This document shows, piece by piece, positions 36,849 through 43,837 of a stretch of 46,338 bases of DNA. A model generated the notes under the pieces. The model was given only the letters and a program-made list of their open reading frames with translations. It made no database searches and was not told the DNA's origin. This stretch comes from Candidimonas sp. (lineage in GTDB: Bacteria > Pseudomonadota > Gammaproteobacteria > Burkholderiales > Burkholderiaceae_B). Location of the stretch: assembly GCA_004297945.1 (NCBI GenBank), contig SCRC01000081.1:1-46338 (forward strand), in the 5' to 3' direction. Made by a program: the position numbers and the translations under genes. Numbering within the stretch: the first letter of the stretch is position 1; every line of letters begins with the position of its first letter.

Positions 36849-38417
36849 TCAAATTTGTTTACGAGACATACTTCCGGCGATGAACTCCGCCTGCCGAATT
36901 GCCAGCGAAACAATCGTCAGGGTCGGATTTTCAGCGGCACTTGAGGTGAACTGGCTACCGTCCGAAATGAAAAGATTAGCGATATCGTGCGTCTGACCGT
37001 GCTTGTTGCAGACCCCGTCCTCCTTCTTTTCACTCATGCGGCAAGTGCCCATATTGTGCGTCGAGGGATAAGGAGGCGTCCGATAAGTGCGCACCGCACC
37101 AGCCGCTTTATAGAGCGCCACGCTTCGCTCGAAGGCATGTTCTCGCATTGCCGCATCGTTGGGGTGGTCGTCGTAGTTCACATTGGCCACCGGCAAGCCG
37201 GCCCCGTCTTTGACCGAATGGTTCAAGGTAATGCGATTGCTTGCACGAGGCATATCTTCACCGACAATCCAAAGGCCAGCGGTGCGCGTGTAGTCGTCCA
37301 TGTACGAGGAAAAGTTGGCGCCCCATGCTCCCGGGTCCAGAAAAGCGGCGTAGAACGACAAGCCCAGGCTGATGGTTTCCAGCTCGTAGCCGCCGACAAA
37401 ACCGCGTTTGGGGTCGTGGCGCGCCTCGTCCTGCACAATTCCCGCCATGGTAGTGCCACGATACATGTGAACCGGCTTGTCGAACACCGCGTAAACAGAC
37501 GCTGTCGTATGGCGCATATAGTTGCGTCCCAGCTGTCCGGAACTGTTTGCCATGCCGTCCTTGAACTTGCCCGATTCCGACAACAACAACAGGCGTGGCG
37601 TTTCAATCGAATTGCCGGCGACACAAACTACGCGCGCAGCCTGTCGTTGCTCTTTGCCATCTTTATCAAAATAAACAACGCCAGTTACTTTGCCCGCGTC
37701 GTTATGTTCAATCCGCGCAACGTGACATTCAGTACGAAGCTCAAGCTTGCCGGTGGCTTCCGCCTTGGGAATCTCCGTATACAAGGTAGACCATTTCGCA
37801 CCCATCTTGCAGCCCTGGAAACAGAAGCCTTGCTGGATACAAGCGGCGCGCCCGTCGCGCACGATGCTGTTGATCGCCATATGGCCAGTGCTGACCTCCT
37901 TGTAACCCAGACGGGTGGCCCCGTCGTACATTATCTTGAAATTATTGTTGCCTGGCAGGCCTGGAATGCCGTGAGTCCGCGTCACGCTCATCTTGTCCTC
38001 GGCACGGGAATAATACGGCTCCATTTCGGCAAGCGATATAGGCCAGTCAAGCAGATTGGCGTTCTTGAGCGCGCCATAAGTTGTGCGCGCTTTGAATTCG
38101 TGCTTTTGAAAACGCAGCGATGCACCTGCCCAGTGAGTGGTTGTACCCCCCACTGTTTTACAGATCCAGGCAGGTAAATTGGGGAAATCGCGCGCCACGC
38201 GCCAGGAACCCGACGCCGTTCGCGGATCGAGCCAGGCCAGTTGCTTGAATGCCTTCCATTCATCCTGAATAAAAGTCTCTGTACTTTGCCTCGAACCGGC
38301 CTCAAGCACGACTACTTTTACGCCTTTTTGACAAAGCTCATTAGCCAAAGTACCGCCGCCGGCACCCGACCCAATAATCACGACCACACTGTCATCTTTA
38401 TTTTCGTACTTAGCCAT
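36849..38417 (-). CDS. GMC-family FAD-dependent oxidoreductase (membrane-bound dehydrogenase large-subunit type)
   Basis: Glucose-methanol-choline oxidoreductase, 522 aa, similar to the flavoprotein subunit of gluconate, sorbitol or 2-keto-gluconate dehydrogenases. The FAD-binding GSGAGGG is at 16-22, GGTTTHWAGASLRF follows, and the C-terminal active-site part carries His454 (THNMGTCRM) and Asn497 (AAENPT). It has no signal peptide of its own; in this class it is exported with its Tat-carrying small subunit, which is the upstream gene. Ligand residues GFCFQGCKMGAKW suggest a nearby Fe-S or structural cysteine pair, which is uncertain. Substrate is unknown. Confidence 0.88.
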   Translation of the reverse strand: MAKYENKDDSVVVIIGSGAGGGTLANELCQKGVKVVVLEAGSRQSTETFIQDEWKAFKQLAWLDPRTASGSWRVARDFPNLPAWICKTVGGTTTHWAGASLRFQKHEFKARTTYGALKNANLLDWPISLAEMEPYYSRAEDKMSVTRTHGIPGLPGNNNFKIMYDGATRLGYKEVSTGHMAINSIVRDGRAACIQQGFCFQGCKMGAKWSTLYTEIPKAEATGKLELRTECHVARIEHNDAGKVTGVVYFDKDGKEQRQAARVVCVAGNSIETPRLLLLSESGKFKDGMANSSGQLGRNYMRHTTASVYAVFDKPVHMYRGTTMAGIVQDEARHDPKRGFVGGYELETISLGLSFYAAFLDPGAWGANFSSYMDDYTRTAGLWIVGEDMPRASNRITLNHSVKDGAGLPVANVNYDDHPNDAAMREHAFERSVALYKAAGAVRTYRTPPYPSTHNMGTCRMSEKKEDGVCNKHGQTHDIANLFISDGSQFTSSAAENPTLTIVSLAIRQAEFIAGSMSRKQI

Positions 38418-38497
38418 ATCGCCTCCTTGTGCCCGTCGCCGGTGATGGGCGGGTGCTAAAAATTACCTGTATTGGTCCAAACATCTCTTGCTCGATC

Positions 38498-39100
38498 CTA
38501 TATTTTTTTTACGGTGGGGCTCGCTGCCTCGGGCGGATTGGGTAGCCACGTCAGATCATCGAATCCTCTGTGGATATAGCCGCCTTTGGACCAGACCTCT
38601 CCCTCGTACCCAAAATATTTGAAGGCCATCTGATTATCGTAAAGAGAAGTGATGCATTGGCCACGCACCTTTTGAAAGAACGGCTCAGCGCTCATTTTGT
38701 CCAGAACCGCCAGTTGCCGCTCAGGCGAGGCACCAACCCAGTTGCCGCCTGCTTCCGAATTGAGCCGCGCAACGCCGTCAATCACCAGCTTATGCGTCGC
38801 GGCCTCGCCACAGGCCACATCCATATCCTTGACCAGAAGCGCATACACCGCATCGGGCAACCCTTTATGCGGATAAAGGCGCTTTGCCATCGACAGGAGC
38901 GCTTCCGACTGCCCCTTGTCCAGTATGCGGGCCTCAAGCGCCCATACTCGAGAGGGCGCCAACGTCGCCAGCAATGAACCGGTAGCGAGCACTCCGGTCA
39001 ATACCACGGAGCTTTTCAAAAACTGACGCCGTGAATGCGACTGAAACGAAATTGCCTTGCTATCGGGCGGTGCTGTCTTTGTATCGATTGTTGATTTCAT
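38498..39100 (-). CDS. Tat-exported gluconate 2-dehydrogenase subunit 3-like protein
   Basis: Small subunit of a membrane-bound GMC dehydrogenase, 200 aa. A perfect twin-arginine motif SRRQFLKS lies at 23-30, then a hydrophobic stretch ending at VWA54. In known three-subunit enzymes this protein carries the flavoprotein across the membrane by hitchhiking, and a multi-haem cytochrome c passes electrons to quinone. The flavoprotein gene follows at 80 bp, but no cytochrome gene is here. Confidence 0.85.
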   Translation of the reverse strand: MKSTIDTKTAPPDSKAISFQSHSRRQFLKSSVVLTGVLATGSLLATLAPSRVWALEARILDKGQSEALLSMAKRLYPHKGLPDAVYALLVKDMDVACGEAATHKLVIDGVARLNSEAGGNWVGASPERQLAVLDKMSAEPFFQKVRGQCITSLYDNQMAFKYFGYEGEVWSKGGYIHRGFDDLTWLPNPPEAASPTVKKI

Positions 39101-39171
39101 TCTTTGTCTCCAGTAAATCGAGAAAACTCAATGGATTGCGCCGCTATCTGCATATAGATGTCTGGCGCAGG

Positions 39172-39567
39172 CTACCGATAATGTCCAGCCTCTTGTAGTA
39201 CTTCGATCTTGTATCCATCGGGATCGCTCATGAAAAAAAATCGCGCCAACACCACTCCGTCCTGCTCAAGCTGTTTGATCGGAGTGGGCGCATAGCCGGC
39301 CGCGACCATACGCGCGTGGCTGCGGTCAAGATCGGCTTGCGCAAACGCGACATGGCCATAGGCAGTGCCATGGACGTAAGGGGCTTCCTGATTCTTGTTG
39401 AAAGTGAGCTCGAGCTCCGCCTGACTGGCTTCGTTTCCCAGGTACACGAGCGTGAACGTAGGGAAATCCAGGCGATGGGTTTCGTTGAGCCCGAACGCGT
39501 CGCTGTAAAAATTCACGGATCGCGGCAGATCACCCACGCGTACCATGGTGTGTATCAATTTGGCCAT
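39172..39567 (-). CDS. gloA: Glyoxalase I-like protein (lactoylglutathione lyase)
   Basis: VOC-fold metalloenzyme, 131 aa, expected to convert the methylglyoxal-glutathione adduct to lactoylglutathione. All four metal ligands of GloA are present: His6 (LIHTMVRV), Glu53 (LELTFN), His72 (YGHVAF) and Glu122 (YKIEVLQ). The ATG giving MAKLIHTMVRV matches GloA starts; eight extra residues upstream are not conserved. It follows a decayed hydrolase gene. Confidence 0.87.
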   Translation of the reverse strand: MAKLIHTMVRVGDLPRSVNFYSDAFGLNETHRLDFPTFTLVYLGNEASQAELELTFNKNQEAPYVHGTAYGHVAFAQADLDRSHARMVAAGYAPTPIKQLEQDGVVLARFFFMSDPDGYKIEVLQEAGHYR

Positions 39568-39647
39568 GCCTGGAGCCCCACAAATAATCATGAAACGATT
39601 ATGCGGGTTCGAATGCTAGGCCTGGTAACAGCCAAGTGCTACATGAC

Positions 39648-39868
39648 CTAGGACAAACCCGTAAGAAATTCGCGACGGTTCCTCTCGAACCCCTCGGGCT
39701 GCTCCAGATGTGCCGCATGTCCGTCCCTGGCGTCCTGCAAAACTCGCATGCGCTGTGGCATGGATAGCTGCCGCAGCAGCGGGCAGGCTCATAGAGTGGC
39801 CGATTACATGAAAACGCTCCAGGCCCAATTTATCGGCCAAGTCGATCACGCAACCGGCAAAGTCGGCC
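39648..39868 (-). pseudogene. Remnant of an alpha/beta hydrolase
   Basis: Read on the minus strand, one frame gives the nucleophile elbow region VIDLADKLGLERFHVIGHSM. A different frame then gives the family C-terminus, MRVLQDARDGHAAHLEQPEG ending in FLTGLS and a stop. The first part of the fold is missing, the middle (acid residue and cap) is deleted, and the two ends are joined out of frame. The catalytic Ser (GHSMS) and His (DGHAAH) motifs are both still readable, so the loss looks recent. It lies between a Bug receptor and gloA. Confidence 0.8.
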
Positions 39869-39874
39869 CTTCAG

Positions 39875-40849
39875 TTAGTTGACGACCACACCCGCACGCT
39901 TGATGACATCTTCCCAGTAGGGTGCCTCTTTGCGCAAATTGGCGGTGAACGTCGCCGTATTTTCAAGGCTGACGACGAAGCCTTGATTCTGCAGTTTCTT
40001 TTGTATGACAGGATCGCTCAGCACCTTGTGCAAGGCCTGCTCTACACGTTCCACGACGGCGGCAGGGGTGCCCTTGGGTGCCGCCATGCCCCACCAGTTG
40101 CTGACTACTGCATTGCCTATGCCCACCTCTTTGGTCGTCGGAACGTTGGGCAGTGCCGCGAAGCGTTCGGGCAAAGCCACCGCCAGCACACGCAGCTTGC
40201 CCGAAGGCAGGTACGCGGAGGCAATTCCGTAGCCTCCGATATAAACCTGGATCTGGTTTGCCAGTAAAGCCTGCACGCCGGGAGCCGACCCGCGATACGT
40301 CACGGCTGTCATGTTGCCACGTACGGCTTCAGATAGCATCCATCCGGACAAGGCTGGCGTTGTGCCCGCCCCCGGAGTGCCGTAGTTCAAGATTCCGGCG
40401 TGCTTTTCGGCATAAAACTTGAACTGCGCAAAGTTATGCGCAGGCACTTTGGCATTGAGGTAAATGAATGCTGGCACATCCACCACCTTGGCGATAGGCA
40501 CCAGCGCTTTCGATGGATCGTAGCTCATGCTTTTATACAGGAACTGGTTGATGACAAAATTGTTCGTGGCTCCCAACAACAGGGTATAGCCATCGGGCGC
40601 GGCACGGACCACTTCCTGTGTGCCGATATTCCCGCCAGCCCCGGATTTGTAGTCCAGAATCACGGGCTGACCCAGCGCTTTCGTCAGGCCGGGCTGTAGC
40701 ACCCTGAAGACAATGTCACCCGCCGCGCCCGCCGCGTACGGCAATATGACCCGGATAGAATGGTCCGGATAGGCCGCGTTGGCCATAGCGCTAAAGCTCA
40801 GGCCTAGGGCCATTAGCCATATTTTTACACCCCTATACCTTGTAAACAT
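39875..40849 (-). CDS. Bug-family (TctC-type) periplasmic substrate-binding protein
   Basis: TTT receptor, 324 aa, with a signal peptide ending near ANA-AYPDHS. AYPDHSIRVILPYAAGAAGD and GGNIGTQEVVRAAPDGYTLL are Bug signatures. An ATG with GGGAG upstream is used; a TTG lies one codon earlier. It follows the metallo-hydrolase gene by 59 bp and is probably read from the same regulated promoter. No TctAB pair is adjacent. Confidence 0.92.
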   Translation of the reverse strand: MFTRYRGVKIWLMALGLSFSAMANAAYPDHSIRVILPYAAGAAGDIVFRVLQPGLTKALGQPVILDYKSGAGGNIGTQEVVRAAPDGYTLLLGATNNFVINQFLYKSMSYDPSKALVPIAKVVDVPAFIYLNAKVPAHNFAQFKFYAEKHAGILNYGTPGAGTTPALSGWMLSEAVRGNMTAVTYRGSAPGVQALLANQIQVYIGGYGIASAYLPSGKLRVLAVALPERFAALPNVPTTKEVGIGNAVVSNWWGMAAPKGTPAAVVERVEQALHKVLSDPVIQKKLQNQGFVVSLENTATFTANLRKEAPYWEDVIKRAGVVVN

Positions 40850-40908
40850 CAATGTCTCCCTGGAAGTAAGGTTCCGCTGCGTGCGAGTGATGACGCTTTT
40901 GCGTGCTT

Positions 40909-41802
40909 CTACAAATCGATCCGCATAAGGTCGTGCGCCAGGCTTATTGGGCCTTTATAGTTTTTATGCAAATCGCGCACCACCTCATCAAGCATGCCCG
41001 GCCCCATCAAATCTATAGGCAAATGGTTGCCCGCCGCCCGTTTTATCACCGGGCTGGTCGAATCGAAATGGCCAAAATGAGTAGGCACAAGCTGCTTTAC
41101 CTTGGCCCTTGCGGCAATTTTCCCGAGCTCCAGCGGGCTGGTGTGCGAGTAAGTGCCGACACCCGATTTGGCGCGATGCGCAAGAAAAGACTCGGGAAAA
41201 GTGCATTCGTGAATCAGCAGATCGGCATCTTGCGACAAGCGCCCCATGGATTCACATGGCGCCGTATCGCCGCTAAAGGCCACCACTTTGCCTTCCGCTT
41301 CCAGGCGTATGCCGAAACAGTCGGTGATTTCTGTAGGGATGTGATCCACCCGGTCTACATATATCCTGACATCTTCGTCCTGATAGATGAGTCCGGGACT
41401 GACCTCGGTCACCAGCGGGCGCACGGCTTCAATGTTCTTTTGCCGCACGCCATAGGCGGCGCGCGCCTGGATATCAACCCTAAAGGCGCCGTTTTCAAAT
41501 GAATGATCGACGAAATCCCGTGTGCCCCGGGGCCCATACACCTTAAGCCTTCCTTCCCGGTTGAACACCCAGCTGGATAAAACAAAGAAAGGCAAGCCGC
41601 AGATATGATCGTAATGAAGATGACTAAGGAATACCCACCCGACATCAGCCGGATTGATATTGGCCCGCACCATTTGGCGCGTGGATCCTTCACCGCAATC
41701 GAACAGATAATTTTTGCCATTGTTCAAGGTGATCAGGATCGACGACTGTGCCCGATCCGGATCAGGCAAGGCCGCGCCAGTTCCCAGCATGGTGATTTTC
41801 AA
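40909..41802 (-). CDS. Metallo-beta-lactamase-fold hydrolase, RNase Z/arylsulfatase-like
   Basis: MBL-fold metal hydrolase, 297 aa, of the RNase Z-like group that includes arylsulfatases and small-molecule hydrolases. The metal motif HLHYDH is at 61-66, with later ligands in FSGDTAPCES and PTHFGHFD. The start is TTG (LKITMLGTG), with AGGAG seven bases upstream; no ATG upstream is in frame. A strong promoter with a dyad overlapping its -10 lies about 95 nt before it, so it is probably a GntR-regulated catabolic enzyme rather than a tRNA-processing one. Confidence 0.85.
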   Translation of the reverse strand: MKITMLGTGAALPDPDRAQSSILITLNNGKNYLFDCGEGSTRQMVRANINPADVGWVFLSHLHYDHICGLPFFVLSSWVFNREGRLKVYGPRGTRDFVDHSFENGAFRVDIQARAAYGVRQKNIEAVRPLVTEVSPGLIYQDEDVRIYVDRVDHIPTEITDCFGIRLEAEGKVVAFSGDTAPCESMGRLSQDADLLIHECTFPESFLAHRAKSGVGTYSHTSPLELGKIAARAKVKQLVPTHFGHFDSTSPVIKRAAGNHLPIDLMGPGMLDEVVRDLHKNYKGPISLAHDLMRIDL

Positions 41803-41893
41803 GTCGCATCTCCTGAATAAAATCTGTCTGCGCGCACTTACAAGGCCGGCTTATTGAAGAGCACGGAATGAACAGTAAGTAAACCGTAAGTAT

Positions 41894-41915
41894 TAAAGTA
41901 CGATTTTTAGTACTT
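41894..41915 (-). promoter_or_regulatory. Perfect dyad AAAGTAC-N8-GTACTTT over the -10 element (likely GntR operator)
   Basis: Seven-base perfect arms sit on either side of GATTTTTA, which includes the -10 element of the promoter at 41903-41931. Binding here would block RNA polymerase. The GntR gene ends 35 bp away, so it is the natural candidate. Confidence 0.6.
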
Positions 41916-41931
41916 TCTGTTTAAACTGTCA
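41903..41931 (-). promoter_or_regulatory. Sigma-70 promoter for the metallo-hydrolase/Bug genes
   Basis: On the minus strand a perfect TTGACA (-35, 41926-41931) is 17 bp from TAAAAA (-10, 41903-41908). It begins just after the GntR stop codon and gives an expected leader of about 95 nt. Confidence 0.7.
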
Positions 41932-41949
41932 ATAGTCCGCCGATCGGAC

Positions 41950-42720
41950 TCAGGCAACCGAATTTCGGTCGGACTCTTCGCGCGGATGAAACTGGGTTTC
42001 TATGCTTAAGTACTTGGCGGGGTACAAAACACGGGCCGCGTACACGATTTCCTGCTGGGCATTGCGCGCCACACGCAGGGCCTGTGCGACCGCCGTGCCA
42101 ATTTCAATATGCAGCTCTTTAGCAACAACGCCGTCGGCCGCCCGTATCGTCAGCACCTGGTTTGCCGAATGCAGCTCATCCTTGAAATACCGGTTGACAA
42201 CCGGCAGAATCGGTTCGGATTCGAAGTGCGTTTTTTTCAGGTCGAGCAAGCGTTTGATCACATACACTGTGTTGAAGCTGTATGGAATATCGTCAGCCCA
42301 GTTCACGCGAGTCGTCCACCAGTAAGGCGACGATAAGGCCTGAGCCGATATTTCGGTGGCCAGCGACCCATAGCCGCTGTCGAGCACCGTAAACCGAACC
42401 TTTAAATGCTCGATATGCTCAACCAGTGAACGCCAATCGGTAGGCAGCATTAACCAATGCTCCTTGTTCGCATCTGCAATCACAAAAGTTCCCTTGCCCC
42501 GGGTGCGCTCGATCAGCCCTTCCTGTTGGAGTTCATCAAGGGCGGCGCGCACGGTGGCGCGCGAAACGCCATATTCGGAGACCAAATCCTGCAGGGTGGG
42601 AATACGCGTCCCCACCGCCCACTCGCCGCGCTCGAGGCGCGTCCGCAAAACGTACTTGACCTTGAGCGACAAGGGCAGCCGCGATTGTTTTTTCAGAACG
42701 GAGTGGATGTTGTCGACCAT
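41950..42720 (-). CDS. GntR-family (UTRA/HutC-type) transcriptional regulator
   Basis: GntR regulator, 256 aa. The winged HTH is at about 25-85 (GEWAVGTRIPTLQDLVSEYG, SRATVRAALDELQQEGLIER, GKGTFV), followed by a UTRA effector domain (about 105-250). It is upstream of and on the same strand as the metallo-hydrolase and Bug genes, whose promoter overlaps a perfect dyad, so it is probably their effector-responsive repressor. The effector is unknown. Confidence 0.9.
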   Translation of the reverse strand: MVDNIHSVLKKQSRLPLSLKVKYVLRTRLERGEWAVGTRIPTLQDLVSEYGVSRATVRAALDELQQEGLIERTRGKGTFVIADANKEHWLMLPTDWRSLVEHIEHLKVRFTVLDSGYGSLATEISAQALSSPYWWTTRVNWADDIPYSFNTVYVIKRLLDLKKTHFESEPILPVVNRYFKDELHSANQVLTIRAADGVVAKELHIEIGTAVAQALRVARNAQQEIVYAARVLYPAKYLSIETQFHPREESDRNSVA

Positions 42721-42802
42721 GCCGGTGTGTATTGATAGATGAGGCCACCATATTACAGCCCTTCACGGTGCGAAAGAGAGAGCCGGTCGGCGGGGAGCGG
42801 CA

Positions 42803-42827
42803 TGGCACCCACAAGGGGTGCCGCTAC
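42803..42827 (-). repeat. REP copy 5
   Basis: On the minus strand this is GTAG, C, then the perfect hairpin GGCACCC-CTTGT-GGGTGCC. The changed stem base is compensated on the other arm (GGCACCC/GGGTGCC against GGCAGCC/GGCTGCC). Left partner of the facing pair with copy 6. Confidence 0.78.
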
Positions 42828-42979
42828 ATGAACAACGGCCATGTTGACGAACAACGGTCGCGTTGATGAACAACGGCCATGTTGATGAACAACGGCCATG
42901 TTGATGAACAACGGCCATGTTGATAAGCGACAGGCGCGTTGATGAATGACAGGCGAATTGATCAGCGGCAGGCACGCTT
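42828..42979. repeat. Tandem array, 8 x 19 bp
   Basis: Units 1, 3, 4 and 5 read ATGAACAACGGCCATGTTG; unit 2 has ACGAACAACGGTCGCGTTG; units 6 to 8 are more diverged (ATAAGCGACAGGCGCGTTG and similar). The array exactly fills the space between the two REP heads. Exact copies in the middle suggest recent slippage. Not a CRISPR: no spacers. Confidence 0.88.
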
Positions 42980-42981
42980 TT

Positions 42982-43006
42982 GTAGAGGCAGCCCTTGTGG
43001 CTGCCA
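42982..43006 (+). repeat. REP copy 6
   Basis: GTAG, A, then the perfect hairpin GGCAGCC-CTTGT-GGCTGCC on the plus strand, 15 nt past the stop codon of the ABC ATPase. It faces copy 5. Confidence 0.78.
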
Positions 43007-43021
43007 TAGGGACGCCACTGC

Positions 43022-43837
43022 TTACGAATCGCGCCGCACCACAAAATGCTCGACGTAATCATTGACGGGGTGGTTCTTGATATCGTCGGGAGTGCCTACC
43101 TGTTCGATCTTGCCATCTCGCAAAATGGCGATGTGCTGGCCCAGGCGCAAGGCTTCGTCAATATCGTGGGTAACGAACACAATGGTTTTGTGCAAGCGCT
43201 GCTGCAAGGCAAGCAACTGGTCTTGCATGTCGTAGCGTATTAGCGGATCGAGCGCCGAAAACGCCTCATCCATCAACAATACCTCGGTGTCGGTGGCCAG
43301 CGCGCGCGCCAGGCCCACGCGCTGGCGCATGCCGCCCGAGAGCTCATCGGGATAGCTTTTGGCGTAATCGGCCAAGCCCACGCGTTCCAGCCAGTCCAGC
43401 GCAAGTTTTCGGGCCTGCTTTTTGTCGTCGCCGCGCACATGCAGGCCAAACGCCACGTTCTCCAGCACATTGATATGCGGCAACAAACCAAAGCTCTGGA
43501 ACACCATGCTGACCGTGCGGCGGCGCAACTGGCGCAAACCCGGCAGATCCAGCGACAGAATGTTCTGACCATTGATCAGAATTTCGCCCGCCGACGGATC
43601 GATCAGGCGATTCATATGGCGTATCAGCGTTGATTTGCCAGAACCCGACAAACCCATAATGCATGAGATCTGGCCCACGGGCACCGTCAGGTTGACCCCT
43701 GCGAGCCCAACATTGCATTGGGTCTGCGCCTGTACCGATTGCCGGGTATGGCCGGCCCGAAGCATCGTCAGCGCCTGTGAGGCATTGGCGCCAAATACTT
43801 TGTATACATCCCGGACTTCAATTTTGACGTCACTCAT
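43022..43837 (-). CDS. Glycine-betaine/choline-type ABC transporter ATP-binding protein, without CBS domains
   Basis: ATPase of the quaternary-amine (ProV/OpuA) ABC family, 271 aa. Walker A is GLSGSGKSTL, the signature is LSGGMRQRVGLARAL and Walker B is LLMDEAFSALD; MNRLIDPSAGEILINGQ is family-typical. ProV proteins usually have two CBS domains for osmosensing after the ATPase part; this one stops soon after, so it likely lacks that control. The ATG overlaps the permease gene by 8 nt (ATGAGTGA). Confidence 0.9.
   Translation of the reverse strand: MSDVKIEVRDVYKVFGANASQALTMLRAGHTRQSVQAQTQCNVGLAGVNLTVPVGQISCIMGLSGSGKSTLIRHMNRLIDPSAGEILINGQNILSLDLPGLRQLRRRTVSMVFQSFGLLPHINVLENVAFGLHVRGDDKKQARKLALDWLERVGLADYAKSYPDELSGGMRQRVGLARALATDTEVLLMDEAFSALDPLIRYDMQDQLLALQQRLHKTIVFVTHDIDEALRLGQHIAILRDGKIEQVGTPDDIKNHPVNDYVEHFVVRRDS

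Larger units (their letters stand above)
42721..43021. other. Non-coding region with REP pair and 19-bp array
   Basis: No gene is supported. Nearly the whole segment is two facing REP palindromes with an array of 19-bp units between them; the remaining bases before the GntR start should hold its promoter. Confidence 0.7.

Noticed and set aside
42828..42979. Possible CRISPR array
   Set aside because: Units are directly joined with no unique spacers, and no cas gene is near.
42763..43062. Open frames through the 19-bp array encoding repeats of INMAVVHQHGRCSS type
   Set aside because: They only reflect the tandem DNA repeat; no ribosome-binding site and no family.
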